From contig NZ_FNHY01000009.1 of assembly GCF_900103605.1 (NCBI RefSeq), positions 124,001 through 188,000 on the forward strand: a stretch of 64,000 nucleotides of DNA. Reading direction: 5' to 3'. A program made the position numbers and the translations under genes. Position 1 is the first letter of the stretch, and every line of letters starts with the position of its first letter. The stretch comes from Psychrobacillus sp. OK028 (lineage in GTDB: Bacteria > Bacillota > Bacilli > Bacillales_A > Planococcaceae). A model generated the notes under the pieces. It saw nothing but the letters and a program-made list of their open reading frames with translations, was not told where the DNA came from and made no database searches. This document shows positions 47,001 to 56,155 of the stretch, piece by piece.

Positions 47001-48185
47001 TTACTTATCGTTTAAAGCGGAAACTCCAGGCAAATCCTTACCTTCCATAAACTCTAAGGAAGCTCCTCCACCTGTAGAAATATGATCCATCTTCTCGCCA
47101 ACATTGAACTTTTCAACAGCAGCTGCAGAATCGCCACCACCGATAATCGTATAGCCTGCAGTTTCAGCCATTGCATTTGCTACAGCTTTTGTACCTTCTG
47201 CAAATGCATCCATTTCGAATACACCCATCGGTCCATTCCAAATAATTAGCTTACTATTTTTAATAACGTCTGCGTATAGTTCTCTTGTTTTTGGACCAAT
47301 ATCTAATCCCATCCAATCAGAAGGAATGTCAGTGATATCTACTACTTTTGTGTTAGCATCCTTTGAAAATTCATCTGCCACTACTACATCTACTGGCAAA
47401 TAGAACGAAACACCTTTTTCTTTTGCTTTTTCAATGAAGCCTCTAGCTAGGTCAATTTTATCTTCTTCCAGTAGAGATGTTCCAACATCACGGCCTTGTG
47501 CCTTCGTAAAAGTATACGATAAGCCTCCACCTATAATAATATTATCTGCTTTGTCCAATAAATGATCGATTACCCCAATTTTATCTTTTACTTTTGCTCC
47601 GCCGATAATGGCAGTAAAAGGACGTTCAGGCTCAGCTAAAGCTTTTCCTAATACATCTAACTCTTTTTGCATTAATAGCCCTGACACAGCTGGAAGTAGT
47701 TTTGCGATCCCTTCTGTTGTAGCATGTGCACGATGAGCAGCACCAAAAGCATCGTTAACATACACATCTGCTAGCTTCGCAAAAGATTTTGCTAGCTCTG
47801 CGTCATTCTTTTCCTCACCTGCATGGAAACGAACGTTTTCTAATAGTACAATGTCGCCGTCTTCCATTTCTGAAACTGTTTTTTCCACAGCTTCGCCGAT
47901 AGATTCATCTAATTTTTGTACTGGCTTATCCAAAAGTTTTGCTAAATGTTCTCCAACCTTAGTCAAACGTAAATCTTCCTTCACTTCACCTTTTGGTCGT
48001 CCCATATGGCTTGCTAAGATTACTTTTGCACCTTGTTCGATTAAATAACTAATCGTTGGGAGTGCCGCACGAATTCTTGTATCGTCCGTGATAGCTCCAT
48101 CTTCCATTGGGACGTTAAAGTCCACTCGACAAAATACACGTTTTCCTTGTAAAGCTACATCGCTCATTGCTTGTTTAACCTTCAT
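47001..48185 (-). CDS. pgk: Phosphoglycerate kinase
   Basis: 394 residues. [74 protein letters not shown] and [29 protein letters not shown] form the two-domain enzyme with substrate arginines and the nucleotide loop. It makes ATP from 1,3-bisphosphoglycerate. A strong terminator-like hairpin (48208-48247) precedes it, so expression may depend partly on read-through from gap. Ribosome site AAGGAGG. Confidence 0.98.
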   Translation of the reverse strand: MKVKQAMSDVALQGKRVFCRVDFNVPMEDGAITDDTRIRAALPTISYLIEQGAKVILASHMGRPKGEVKEDLRLTKVGEHLAKLLDKPVQKLDESIGEAVEKTVSEMEDGDIVLLENVRFHAGEEKNDAELAKSFAKLADVYVNDAFGAAHRAHATTEGIAKLLPAVSGLLMQKELDVLGKALAEPERPFTAIIGGAKVKDKIGVIDHLLDKADNIIIGGGLSYTFTKAQGRDVGTSLLEEDKIDLARGFIEKAKEKGVSFYLPVDVVVADEFSKDANTKVVDITDIPSDWMGLDIGPKTRELYADVIKNSKLIIWNGPMGVFEMDAFAEGTKAVANAMAETAGYTIIGGGDSAAAVEKFNVGEKMDHISTGGGASLEFMEGKDLPGVSALNDK

Positions 48186-48207
48186 GAGATAAGCCTCCTT
48201 GTTAATC

Positions 48208-48247
48208 TGTAAAAAAAAGGAGCGAGGGGGTAATCCCTGGCTCCTTT
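48208..48247 (-). terminator. Terminator or attenuator between gap and pgk
   Basis: AAAGGAGCCAGGGATTA and CCCCCTCGCTCCTTTTTTTT form an imperfect stem with T8 on the minus strand. It would let gap (with cggR) be transcribed more than the downstream glycolytic genes. Confidence 0.75.
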
Positions 48248-48336
48248 ACCCTCTTTCATTATAGAGGTAAATCTATCGAATCGCCACGAAAAATCACATT
48301 GTTACTATGTGCTTTCCTTAGTCAAGTACGAAAGAG

Positions 48337-49344
48337 TTATAGTCCTTTTTTAGCCATAAGTAATGCAAGGTCGATACAACGTGCAGAATATCCTGATTCA
48401 TTGTCGTACCATGCTAATACTTTTACTAAATTATCTCCAAGTACCATAGTAGAAAGACCATCTACAGTAGATGAAGCTGTATTTCCGTTATAATCTCTAG
48501 AAACTAAAGGAAGTTCATTGTACTCCATAATTCCTTTTAATTCATTTTCAGAAGCAGATTTTAGTACTGCATTTAACTCATCCACTGTAACGTTTTTGTC
48601 TAATTCAGCTACAAAGTCAACGATAGAAACGTTTGGAGTTGGTACACGAACTGCCATACCATCTAATTTCCCTTTTAACTCAGGAAGTACTTTTGCTACT
48701 GCTGCAGCTGCTCCTGTAGTTGTAGGAATCATAGATTCTGCTGCTGCACGCGCACGACGATAATCGCTATGTGGTAAGTCTAAAATACGTTGGTCATTTG
48801 TGTATGAGTGAATAGTAGTCATCATTCCACGCTTAATACCAAATTGATCTTGTAATACTTTTGCTACTGGTGATAAACAGTTTGTAGTACATGAAGCATT
48901 TGATACTACATGGTCTGTTTCTGGATTATATTGATCAGCATTTACACCCATTACAAATGTAGGCATATTATCTTTTGCTGGAGCAGAAAGGATAACTTTT
49001 TTAGCACCCGCTTCTATATGTTTACCAGCTTTTTCAGTTGTGCTGAAAATACCTGTACATTCAATTACGATATCTACTTGTTGCTCTTTCCATGGCAATG
49101 CAGAAGGATCTTTTTCAGCAAATACGCGAATTTTTTTACCGTTTACTACAAGGTATTCTCCTTCAGAAGTAACTTCTGCATTGAAAATCCCATGAACTGA
49201 ATCGTATTTCAATAAATGAGCAAGCATTGCTGCATCCGTTAAATCATTGATTGCTACTACTTCTAGTTCATTTTGTTCTAAAGCTTCTCTGAATACTTTA
49301 CGTCCAATACGTCCAAAACCATTAATCGCTAATTTTACTGTCAT
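48337..49344 (-). CDS. gap: Glyceraldehyde-3-phosphate dehydrogenase (NAD)
   Basis: 335 residues. INGFGRIGRKVFRE (NAD loop), SNASCTTNCLSP with catalytic Cys, TTIHSYTNDQRILDLPHSD (catalytic His nearby), RRARAAAESMIPTTTGAA, and AWYDNESGYSARCIDL are diagnostic. Asp in INDLTD at the end of strand 2 fits NAD use and the glycolytic isozyme GapA. It starts 12 bp after cggR stops, with ribosome site AGGAGG. It oxidises glyceraldehyde 3-phosphate to 1,3-bisphosphoglycerate. Confidence 0.98.
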   Translation of the reverse strand: MTVKLAINGFGRIGRKVFREALEQNELEVVAINDLTDAAMLAHLLKYDSVHGIFNAEVTSEGEYLVVNGKKIRVFAEKDPSALPWKEQQVDIVIECTGIFSTTEKAGKHIEAGAKKVILSAPAKDNMPTFVMGVNADQYNPETDHVVSNASCTTNCLSPVAKVLQDQFGIKRGMMTTIHSYTNDQRILDLPHSDYRRARAAAESMIPTTTGAAAAVAKVLPELKGKLDGMAVRVPTPNVSIVDFVAELDKNVTVDELNAVLKSASENELKGIMEYNELPLVSRDYNGNTASSTVDGLSTMVLGDNLVKVLAWYDNESGYSARCIDLALLMAKKGL

Positions 49345-49356
49345 TTTAAATTCCTC

Positions 49357-50394
49357 CTAGTTGTTTTGTTCTATTAATCGCATTATTTCATGTGCTGCAC
49401 CTTCATCGGTTACTAAAACCGTTTGGGCTGGTGCCTGTTTAAAATATGACAACAGAGCATTTGCTTTTTTTGCGCCTCCAGCTACTGCTAGAAGATGCTC
49501 CATATTTTCCAATTGTTTAAGCTGAACACCAATCGTGCGAATTCTGTGTACCGCTTCTCCTTGGGCATTAAAGTAATACCCGAAGGCCTCACTTACTGCA
49601 CCGATTTCTTTCAAGCGTTGCATTTCCTCTAAACTAGAATTTCTTCGGCGAGCCATTTCAAGCGCATCTCCAATACCATGAATAATGATATTCGTCCGCT
49701 CATAAAAATCCATCATTTCTTTTATAAATGGCTCATTTTTCATTGCTGCGTAAGCTTCCTCACTCAGGCTATCTGGCATGTATAATGTCCGATACGATCC
49801 ATTCATTTTGTTCGCAAAGAGAGAGGCGATTGTATTAGCTTGTAATCGAACATCCTTACCTACTCCACCTCTTGCTGCTATAAATAACAGCCGCTTCCAC
49901 TTGTCCGTTTGATGAACATAATTCGAAATAGAAGCAATCGTTGTTCCACCTGTAACTGCAATGATGGATTCATCCGATAAAATACTCTCTAAATATTTCG
50001 CCGCTTCTTGTGACTGAAGTAAAACAGAATTAGGATTAGTATCTACATTTCCCGGGACAATTATCACTTCTTTAATATTTAAATTACTAGCAAGTGATTG
50101 TTCGAGCTGCAATCTACCAGACCATTCTCGTACAACTTCTTTAAGCTCGATCAATAAATCTTTGCCACTAGAAGTTATACTTGCTCCATCTCTCGATATT
50201 TCTATCAATCCTTGATTGCGCAAAAAGTCTAATTCTTTTCTTGTTTCTCTTTCTGACAATCCTAGAAGATCTCCGATTACTCGACGACCAGACCCTGCAG
50301 ACAATTGAATGGTTTGAAGTATTCGATACCTTTTCTGTAACAAGATGCTCATCTCAGGCAATAATTTTAATTGAGCCTGTAGTAATGAATCCAT
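49357..50394 (-). CDS. cggR: Central glycolytic genes regulator CggR
   Basis: 345 residues. The N-terminal winged helix (ILQTIQLSAGSGRRVIGDLL, then RETRKELDFLRNQGLIEIS) is followed by a SorC-type sugar-binding domain (about 95-340) with IAVTGGTTIASISNYV, LLFIAARGGVGKDV, IIHGIGDALEMA and VAGGAKKANALL. CggR represses the gap operon and is relieved by fructose-1,6-bisphosphate. It is the first gene of the operon; its likely operator is just upstream (50416-50451), so it represses itself. Confidence 0.95.
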   Translation of the reverse strand: MDSLLQAQLKLLPEMSILLQKRYRILQTIQLSAGSGRRVIGDLLGLSERETRKELDFLRNQGLIEISRDGASITSSGKDLLIELKEVVREWSGRLQLEQSLASNLNIKEVIIVPGNVDTNPNSVLLQSQEAAKYLESILSDESIIAVTGGTTIASISNYVHQTDKWKRLLFIAARGGVGKDVRLQANTIASLFANKMNGSYRTLYMPDSLSEEAYAAMKNEPFIKEMMDFYERTNIIIHGIGDALEMARRRNSSLEEMQRLKEIGAVSEAFGYYFNAQGEAVHRIRTIGVQLKQLENMEHLLAVAGGAKKANALLSYFKQAPAQTVLVTDEGAAHEIMRLIEQNN

Positions 50395-50415
50395 TTTTCA
50401 CATCCCAACTGATTG

Positions 50416-50451
50416 TGACGTTTTTGTCCCACCACTTCACTTTTTGTCCCA
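50416..50451 (-). promoter_or_regulatory. CggR operator
   Basis: On the minus strand two direct repeats TGGGACAAAAAGTGAA and TGGGACAAAAACGTCA are set 20 bp apart, as in the known CggR operator (CGGGAC-N6-TGTC twice). The site lies 22-57 bp upstream of the cggR start. Confidence 0.85.
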
Positions 50452-50594
50452 TATACTTAAAAAAAATTAATTTCTAAAATAAGCTTACAATATTCTATTC
50501 CCGATAGCAAGAATTTGAAACATTTTGTAAACAAATTCAAGGAAAAAATCATTCAACATATAAATGGCTATGTTGTGATTTAGGGGAGCTAGGA

Positions 50595-50664
50595 GCGATT
50601 ATGAGTTCCTATATTGCGGTTTGGAACTTTTGACTCGCGATTCAGTCACGGTAACTTGTGATTA
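50595..50664. repeat. 21-bp periodic array A
   Basis: GCGATT, GCGGTT, GCGATT and GTGATT begin at 50595, 50616, 50637 and 50658, exactly 21 bp apart, with divergent bases between. It lies behind the glutaredoxin-like gene; the last unit touches its stop codon. The preceding stretch (50452-50594) is AT-rich and contains the presumed cggR promoter. Confidence 0.6.
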
Positions 50665-50892
50665 GAGTAGTGCCTCCAAAATAGTTGCGTAATCCACTTG
50701 CCCATATTGAATAATTTTGTCTTCCAATTCGATGACTGGGATCATCAGCATATATTTTTCATGAAGTGCATCGTCTTTTTCAATATTTATCTCATTTATT
50801 TCAAATTCAACATCTTCTCTTACTAGCTTTAGCATAAGCCTTGCATCATCACATAAATGGCAGCCAGGTCTTGTGTAGAATTTGATAATCAT
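50662..50892 (-). CDS. Glutaredoxin-like protein (DUF836 type)
   Basis: 76 residues. MIIKFYTRPGCHLCDDARLM has the redox pair Cys-His-Leu-Cys (11-14), then VREDVEFEINEINIEKDD and LMIPVIELEDKIIQYGQVDY with the cis-proline of a thioredoxin fold. It is probably a thiol-disulfide reductase of small size. The ribosome site is GGAGG. It stands alone on the minus strand upstream of cggR; partner and substrate are unknown. Confidence 0.85.
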   Translation of the reverse strand: MIIKFYTRPGCHLCDDARLMLKLVREDVEFEINEINIEKDDALHEKYMLMIPVIELEDKIIQYGQVDYATILEALL

Positions 50893-51103
50893 TTAGTATT
50901 CCTCCCATCAAACATCTAATACACATTTATTATAGCCTTTTTTAGTCAATTCGTATGCTACTCTCGACATGTTGAGTCAACTAAAAATTTACGTAAAAGA
51001 ATGACATCAAAATACTTAAATACAATTTATTCTATAAAAGGTTAAAATAAAAGCGATACTTTTTATATGCCTATTCGTCTATAGCGATAAGGGAGGTCAG
51101 AGA

Positions 51104-51628
51104 ATGGAAATTGAACAGCTATACAAAGAGCACAGTGATAGAATTTATAGCTATATATTTTTTCTTGTGCGTCAAAGAGAATGTGCGGAGGATCTTACAC
51201 AAGAAACGTTTTATAAAGCATATAAAGGTCTAAATTCCTTTAACCAACAAGCTTCACCTACCACTTGGCTATTAAAAATAGCTCGGAATTTGACCTACGA
51301 CTATTTTCGAAGGAAAAAGCTCATACAATTTTTCACCTTCGAGAAAGAGCATGATATAGAAACAAAGGTACTTTCACCAGAAAGTCGATTCGAACAAAAG
51401 GAACAGCTTACTAGAATGTATGATTCCTTATATAAGCTAAAAAAAGAGTATCAAGAGGTCTTGCTTTTGCGCAAGATACAAGAATGTTCGATTCAAGAAA
51501 CTGCCTTTATACTTGGCTGGACTGAGGCAAAGGTGAAGATGAAAATGACACGAGCACTTGAGGCACTTAAAAAGGAGTTTCATCGGGAAGGAGATTATGC
51601 AAATGAAACCATCAAAAGAATTCGATGA
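51104..51628 (+). CDS. ECF-family RNA polymerase sigma factor
   Basis: 174 residues. Region 2 (about 1-75) has LYKEHSDRIYSYIFFLVRQR and DLTQETFYKAYKGLNSF, then TWLLKIARNLTYDYFRRKK; region 4 (about 105-160) has LKKEYQEVLLLRKIQECSIQ and ILGWTEAKVKMKMTRALEAL. It resembles the SigX/YlaC-like group. Ribosome site GGGAGG. It is overlapped by the next gene, a membrane protein that is the likely anti-sigma factor, so the pair is co-regulated. The stimulus is unknown. Confidence 0.9.
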   Translation: MEIEQLYKEHSDRIYSYIFFLVRQRECAEDLTQETFYKAYKGLNSFNQQASPTTWLLKIARNLTYDYFRRKKLIQFFTFEKEHDIETKVLSPESRFEQKEQLTRMYDSLYKLKKEYQEVLLLRKIQECSIQETAFILGWTEAKVKMKMTRALEALKKEFHREGDYANETIKRIR

Positions 51629-52751
51629 GCTTTTTGAGGAAATGAAAGCTGTGGAGCGTACACTTGAAGCAAAGAAAAATACGTGGCTAGCCTTGAAGGA
51701 CAGACTAGAAACAAAAAGAAATCGCAACATATTTCCCGTATTTATATCACTAGCAATAATAGCTATCGCTTCCTTTTTAGTTTTTACTTACATTAATCCT
51801 ACCGAGACGGAACAATCTGCACAACCAATGTCAAATGAACAGGTTATAAAAGCAGTATTAGAAAGAGAATACAATGGACCTGATATGGAAATTTCGCGAT
51901 TATTGAACGAGTGGTGGGACCTGCAAAGCTCAACCAAAGCAGAAACTCAAGAAGAATACGATCAACTTCTGGAATCCAATGAATACAAAGGTTTTATGAA
52001 TTATTATCAAACTACCTTTGGCGATTATTTCACGGAGAATATGTTATCAAATGCAATCAGTTCAAATCTGGTTTTTAAATATAATCATTATTTAATAGAC
52101 AATGATATAAAAATGAATCTTGAAAATGTCCAAATTAATCAGGAGAAGGATCATCCCAATATATATCGCCCACTAATAGAAGTTTCCTTAACCAATAGTC
52201 AAGGACAGCAAATTATTCATAAAGTGAGAGAAGAATTTATTTTTTCAAAATCAGAGCCAGGAAAAATAGGGAGCTATAATGGAGTGAAAGATGGCGGAGG
52301 CTTAGAGCTTCAGGAGAAAATAGAGAATTTTGATGCGTATGTTGGAGATATAAAGACTCCATCTATTGATGTTTCCTTTGATACGCTTTGCTTCAATGGA
52401 AGAATTGTTGATCAGGAAGAGAAAGTAAAATTTAAATCAGGATGTACTTCGAATAACAACAAAATAAATGCTATTCTAAAAAACTTTGAATATCTTTCTG
52501 TAAAAGAGGCAACCGAGGCAGAAAGTAGAGAAAGGGCAGAGGCGCTCCCTCTTATCAACAATTATCAAATTTCACTCTCAAACGCAGCAGATAAAGAAAC
52601 AATATTGTATACTATTACTCTCTTCGAGGGTGGTATAGTTATGTTTTCACCTGGTTCTGATTTTGGAACAAACGGCGGCATTACAACCGAACCCGATAGA
52701 ATGGTCTATGAAATGGTAAAGTTGATGCTAGATGAATTTGCTGAAAATTAA
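51603..52751 (+). CDS. Membrane-bound probable anti-sigma factor
   Basis: About 382 residues from the ATG at 51603 (MKPSKEFDELFEEMKAVERT), overlapping the sigma gene by 26 bp; an ATG at 51597 is equally in frame behind GGAAGGAG. A cytoplasmic N-terminus (about 1-40), one membrane helix (IFPVFISLAIIAIASFLVFT) and a large outer domain are seen, the layout of an anti-sigma factor. The outer part (EQVIKAVLEREYNGPDMEIS and GITTEPDRMVYEMVKLMLDE) is not recognised. No zinc-type H-x3-C-x2-C motif is visible, so it is not a ZAS-type protein. Binding to the sigma factor is inferred from overlap. Confidence 0.75.
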   Translation: MKPSKEFDELFEEMKAVERTLEAKKNTWLALKDRLETKRNRNIFPVFISLAIIAIASFLVFTYINPTETEQSAQPMSNEQVIKAVLEREYNGPDMEISRLLNEWWDLQSSTKAETQEEYDQLLESNEYKGFMNYYQTTFGDYFTENMLSNAISSNLVFKYNHYLIDNDIKMNLENVQINQEKDHPNIYRPLIEVSLTNSQGQQIIHKVREEFIFSKSEPGKIGSYNGVKDGGGLELQEKIENFDAYVGDIKTPSIDVSFDTLCFNGRIVDQEEKVKFKSGCTSNNNKINAILKNFEYLSVKEATEAESRERAEALPLINNYQISLSNAADKETILYTITLFEGGIVMFSPGSDFGTNGGITTEPDRMVYEMVKLMLDEFAEN

Positions 52752-52756
52752 TAACA

Positions 52757-52783
52757 AAAAAACCAACAAATCGTTGGTTTTTC
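52757..52783 (+). terminator. Terminator after the anti-sigma gene
   Basis: AAAAACCAAC and GTTGGTTTTT arms around AAATC, followed by T's. It can also end the GNAT gene's opposite strand. Confidence 0.85.
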
Positions 52784-52788
52784 TTATT

Positions 52789-53235
52789 TTATAATGTCAA
52801 AATAAATTCTGCTTCTCCATCATTAATCTTGCCTGTTTTTTGGAATCCAAAGCTTTCGTAAAGTTTAATAGCTACTTCATTGTTTGGCTCGGTTGACAAA
52901 TAAATCACTTCACAATTATCTAACTGTTTCATTTCATCTAATACCAACTGAACAGCCTCTTTTCCATAGCCTTTCCCCTGACAGGTGTAGTCTATCATTA
53001 AACGACATATCCAATAATTTTTCGTTTCTTCGTCTAATCCATACATCGTGAAGCCAATAATTTTGCCATCTACCTCGATGCCTCTTACAATCCACCCAGT
53101 TTCGTAATTCGATTGAACAATAGATAGTGCATTCGAAGCTACAAATTTTTCTACAACAGTCGCTTTTCCATCCACATTCGTAGTCAAAAGAACTGTATGT
53201 AACCAATTATCTTTGTTGATCTCTACTAGTTTCAT
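52789..53235 (-). CDS. GNAT-family N-acetyltransferase
   Basis: 148 residues with acetyl-CoA motif A: CRLMIDYTCQGKGYGKEAVQ (Gln-x2-Gly-x-Gly) and the C-terminal STEPNNEVAIKLYESFGFQK. It is similar in layout to polyamine acetyltransferases such as BltD (KLVEINKDNWLHTVLL opening), so it may acetylate spermidine-like amines, but the substrate is not settled. Ribosome site GGGGG. Monocistronic. Confidence 0.85.
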   Translation of the reverse strand: MKLVEINKDNWLHTVLLTTNVDGKATVVEKFVASNALSIVQSNYETGWIVRGIEVDGKIIGFTMYGLDEETKNYWICRLMIDYTCQGKGYGKEAVQLVLDEMKQLDNCEVIYLSTEPNNEVAIKLYESFGFQKTGKINDGEAEFILTL

Positions 53236-53280
53236 CCAAAATCCCCCCTATCATTACTTTATCAAAATGATAAAACGAGA

Positions 53281-53306
53281 AAAAGCCCTATCCAGGGCTT
53301 TTTCGA
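53281..53306. terminator. Bidirectional terminator after the TPM gene
   Basis: AAAAAGCCCTA/CAGGGCTTTTT around TC, an almost perfect stem with T's on both strands, between the GNAT and TPM genes. Confidence 0.85.
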
Positions 53307-53315
53307 ATTAAATAT

Positions 53316-54125
53316 TTACCATTTACGACCTGCTCCACCACCACCGGAGCTACCGCCGCCAAATCCCCCAAAGCCACCACCAGAACTTCGTCCGCCTCCG
53401 CCAAAACCACCACCGAAGCCTCCTGGACCAAACATTCTAGTGCTATTACGTCTTCTTCCTGGACCGCCTCCACCGCCGCCAGACATCATATTCATGATTA
53501 AATAAATAACTACAATACCAATGATAATTGTTGGAAGTGAGATTCCACCGCCTGTAGAGCCTGCGAGTGGAGAAGGCTCCTGTGGACTAGCCAACTCGGT
53601 ATCCCAACCATATTCGGTAGCAACCTGATTATATAAGAGCTGGTAAGTAGAAAGTATAGCTCCCGGGACATCTCCCTGCTCTAAAAAGGGAAGTGTGTAC
53701 TCTTCTATGATTCTCCCCACTTTTCCATCAGGTAAAGCGCCCTCTAAACCGTAACCGACGTTTATATAAACCTCACGATCTCCTACTTTGTTAGGGTCCA
53801 TCTCTAGTAATAAAAGGACGCCGTTATCCTTCTTTTCATCCCCAATACCATATCCACGCATCACATCTACCGTATATGTCGAAACGTCTTGACCTTTTAA
53901 AGACTCCACTGTCATCACGACAATTTGCGCACCAGTTGCATTTTCTAAATTTTGTCCAAGTGTTTCTATTTCCTGCTCCTGCTCTTCTGATAGCACGTCA
54001 TAGAAATCCTGTACATATAGTTCTCCAGGAATTGCAGCTGGATAGTCCGATTTGGCAAACGTTAGCAAAGGAAATAAAAATGTAAGGAGAAGCGCAAGTG
54101 AAATCGCACGAGCACTTTTCTTCAT
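53316..54125 (-). CDS. TPM-domain (YgcG-like) membrane protein
   Basis: 269 residues. It has a signal peptide (AISLALLLTFLFPLLTFAKS), a TPM domain (about 30-170) with VQDFYDVLSEEQEQEIETL, GAQIVVMTVESLKGQDV and GVLLLLEMDPNKVGDREVYI, VGYGLEGALPDGKVGRII, a membrane helix (LPTIIIGIVVIYLIMNMMSG), then a glycine/arginine-rich tail rich in GGGFGG repeats. It starts with an ATG that overlaps the LemA stop (TGATG), so both are co-translated. TPM-LemA pairs are common in Firmicutes; their function is not settled. Confidence 0.88.
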   Translation of the reverse strand: MKKSARAISLALLLTFLFPLLTFAKSDYPAAIPGELYVQDFYDVLSEEQEQEIETLGQNLENATGAQIVVMTVESLKGQDVSTYTVDVMRGYGIGDEKKDNGVLLLLEMDPNKVGDREVYINVGYGLEGALPDGKVGRIIEEYTLPFLEQGDVPGAILSTYQLLYNQVATEYGWDTELASPQEPSPLAGSTGGGISLPTIIIGIVVIYLIMNMMSGGGGGGPGRRRNSTRMFGPGGFGGGFGGGGRSSGGGFGGFGGGSSGGGGAGRKW

Positions 54126-54712
54126 CAGTCTCCAGCTCCTTCAAAATCTACTACAGGTGCTTCTTCTGCCCCCTCAGCTGCTTTGAAGTACTCTTTCTCA
54201 TCAAAGCCAAACATCGAAGCTACTATACTTCCAGGCATCCGTTTTACTTTTTTATTGTAATCCGAAACTACTGTATTATAATCCTGTCTTGCTACAGAAA
54301 GTCTATTTTCCGTTCCAGCAAGCTCATCCATCAATTGTCTAAAGTTTGCATCTGCTTTTAGATCTGGATAATTTTCTACCACTACTAATAATCGGCTCAA
54401 AGCTCCAGATAATTCATCATTCGCCGTAGCTTGTTCTTCTGGTGTCCCCGCTCCTGCCAATTTAGATCTTGCATCCGCTATATTCCCAAGTACTTCTTGT
54501 TCATGCGCTGCAAAGCCTTTAACTGTATTAACTAAGTTTGGTATTAAATCCATTCTTCGTTGCAGCTGGTTTTCAACTTGCGCATATGCGTTGTTTACGT
54601 TTTCTTCTTTGTCTACAAAACCGTTATAGCTTGTCATGAATATCCCTGCAATAACAGCAATAATTACAACTACAATGATTATTGGTATTAATAATTTCTT
54701 CATTTCGCTCAC
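54125..54712 (-). CDS. LemA-family membrane protein
   Basis: 195 residues. An N-terminal membrane helix (LLIPIIIVVVIIAVIAGIFM) is followed by the LemA core NNAYAQVENQLQRRMDLIPN, VNTVKGFAAHEQEVLGNIAD, SRLLVVVENYPDLKADANFR, QLMDELAGTENRLSVARQDY and VSDYNKKVKRMPGSIVASMF. Helical-bundle protein, outward-facing or membrane-associated; function unknown. It is the first gene of the two-gene operon with the TPM protein. Ribosome site AGAGGTG. Confidence 0.93.
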   Translation of the reverse strand: MSEMKKLLIPIIIVVVIIAVIAGIFMTSYNGFVDKEENVNNAYAQVENQLQRRMDLIPNLVNTVKGFAAHEQEVLGNIADARSKLAGAGTPEEQATANDELSGALSRLLVVVENYPDLKADANFRQLMDELAGTENRLSVARQDYNTVVSDYNKKVKRMPGSIVASMFGFDEKEYFKAAEGAEEAPVVDFEGAGD

Positions 54713-54830
54713 CTCTTTAATAATTATAGTCTTATTGTACCTTTATATTGAAAATACAAAACCTATTCTATTTACGGAATGAAGTAAACTAAGTTTCAAA
54801 CTTTTTAAAATGGAAGAATGTTCCGTTTAG

Positions 54831-54950
54831 CGAGTAATGCTATCTGTAGAACGAGTAATCCATAATTGAACACGAGTATTTGTAATTAGAGCGCTAGTAA
54901 ATCTATCTTAAGAGCAAGTAAACAGTCTTGTACCGAGAGTAATACGAAAG
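54831..54950. repeat. 21-bp periodic array B
   Basis: The tetranucleotide AGTA, mostly in the form CGAGTAAT, recurs at 54833, 54854, 54875, 54896, 54917 and 54938, exactly 21 bp apart, with variable bases between. It lies between the divergent LemA and catalase-related genes. The rest of the space (54713-54830, 54951-55059) shows no further feature. Confidence 0.65.
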
Positions 54951-55059
54951 AGGCTGGATTAAATGAAGAATCTTTCTTACATTGTTTAGTTATAGCATTC
55001 AGTGGTAATGATTATTAAATGAAATCTTTCTTTTCATTCTAAAAAACGAGGTGATTTTG

Positions 55060-55998
55060 ATGAGCGATACTTTGCCAAAAGAAGCCGTTAATACGCTTGA
55101 ACAAATTCAGGGGAAATTTCCAGGCTATCGACGTGCTCATGCTAAAGGAGATTTTTATGAAGCTATTTTTACACCAAATGGTAATGCGACAGCCTATACC
55201 TTAGCCCCCCACTTACAGCAAACACCAGTGACTGCTACAGTTCGTTTTTCTAATAGTCCACCAAATCCTACTGCAGCAGATTTCCTATCTCCAGCAAAAG
55301 GAATGGCTATTCATTTTCATCAGCCCGATGGTTCTATCAGTCACCAAGTTTGTGCAACCGTTCCAATGTTCGTCACGAAAGATCCCAAAACATTTACAGA
55401 CATGTTAAAAATATTAACCTCTCACAAAACCGGCATTCATTCAATTGATTTAGGTCTAGGTGTAACACAACTTCTTACTACTTTCCCGGAGCATAAAAAT
55501 ACATTACTGGCGCTAAAGGGACAGCTAAAGCAACCACCAATAAGTTATGCAACTCTAAATTATTACCCCATACATGCCTTCTATTTTGTTAATGCTGAAG
55601 GCAAGCGGCAGGCTATAAAATACGAGTGGCATCCAGTGAAGCAGGAAAAATCACCTTCTATCCTTGATAGACTTAACTTATCTACCGATTATTTGAGCGA
55701 GGATTTGGAGAGACGACTCGATAAAGGAACTGTAACATTCGAACTTTACATTCGATTAGCGGAGAGCACAGACACTACTGATGATCCTACGAATGTTTGG
55801 CCAGATGACAGACAAAAAATTCTAGTAGGTCAATTGGCTATTAATAAAAAAATATTTCCAACAGAAAGCCTTTTGTTCGACCCTACTATAGTTGGAAAAG
55901 GGATAGAGTTACCGGACGATCCAATTCTACATTTTAGGCATGAAGCCTATGCAGTATCCTACGATAGAAGAAATAATGAAAACAAAAAAACACCCTAA
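55060..55998 (+). CDS. Catalase-related peroxidase (SrpA-like)
   Basis: About 312 residues from the ATG at 55060 (MSDTLPKEAVNTLEQIQGKF) after ACGAGGTG; a GTG at 55051 overlaps that ribosome site. The sequence GYRRAHAKGDFYEAIF (distal His), TVRFSNSPPNPTAADF, GMAIHFHQPDGS and FVTKDPKTFTDMLK follows the catalase fold in the short form of about 310 residues, which lacks the tetramerising N-arm and C-terminal domain. Such proteins are heme peroxidases using organic or hydrogen peroxide. Heme proximal Tyr is not certain by eye. Monocistronic, plus strand. Confidence 0.8.
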   Translation: MSDTLPKEAVNTLEQIQGKFPGYRRAHAKGDFYEAIFTPNGNATAYTLAPHLQQTPVTATVRFSNSPPNPTAADFLSPAKGMAIHFHQPDGSISHQVCATVPMFVTKDPKTFTDMLKILTSHKTGIHSIDLGLGVTQLLTTFPEHKNTLLALKGQLKQPPISYATLNYYPIHAFYFVNAEGKRQAIKYEWHPVKQEKSPSILDRLNLSTDYLSEDLERRLDKGTVTFELYIRLAESTDTTDDPTNVWPDDRQKILVGQLAINKKIFPTESLLFDPTIVGKGIELPDDPILHFRHEAYAVSYDRRNNENKKTP

Positions 55999-56020
55999 AC
56001 AAATTATGTTAAGAGTGTTT
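55987..56020 (+). terminator. Terminator at the end of the catalase-related gene
   Basis: AAACACCCTAAACA and TGTTAAGAGTGTTT pair with two mismatches, then CTCAGCTTTTT. It overlaps the last codons. Confidence 0.5.
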
Positions 56021-56035
56021 CTCAGCTTTTTAAAT

Positions 56036-56105
56036 TCCATCTGCGAGGATCGAACTCACATCACAAGCTTGTAGACTTGTTGTTAACAATATCAAAACGC
56101 AACCA
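56036..56105 (-). pseudogene. Decayed tRNA gene, tRNA-Arg like
   Basis: The minus strand contains GTGAGTTCGATCCTCGC, identical to the T arm of the intact tRNA-Arg at 56606-56677, and an anticodon-arm remnant ACAAGTCTACAAGCTTGT, one base short. The D arm and acceptor stem do not pair. It is a broken duplicate of that tRNA. Confidence 0.6.
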
Positions 56106-56155
56106 ACTTGAAACATGAGTGATGGCTTTTCACGTTTTTAATTACGTGATTAATG

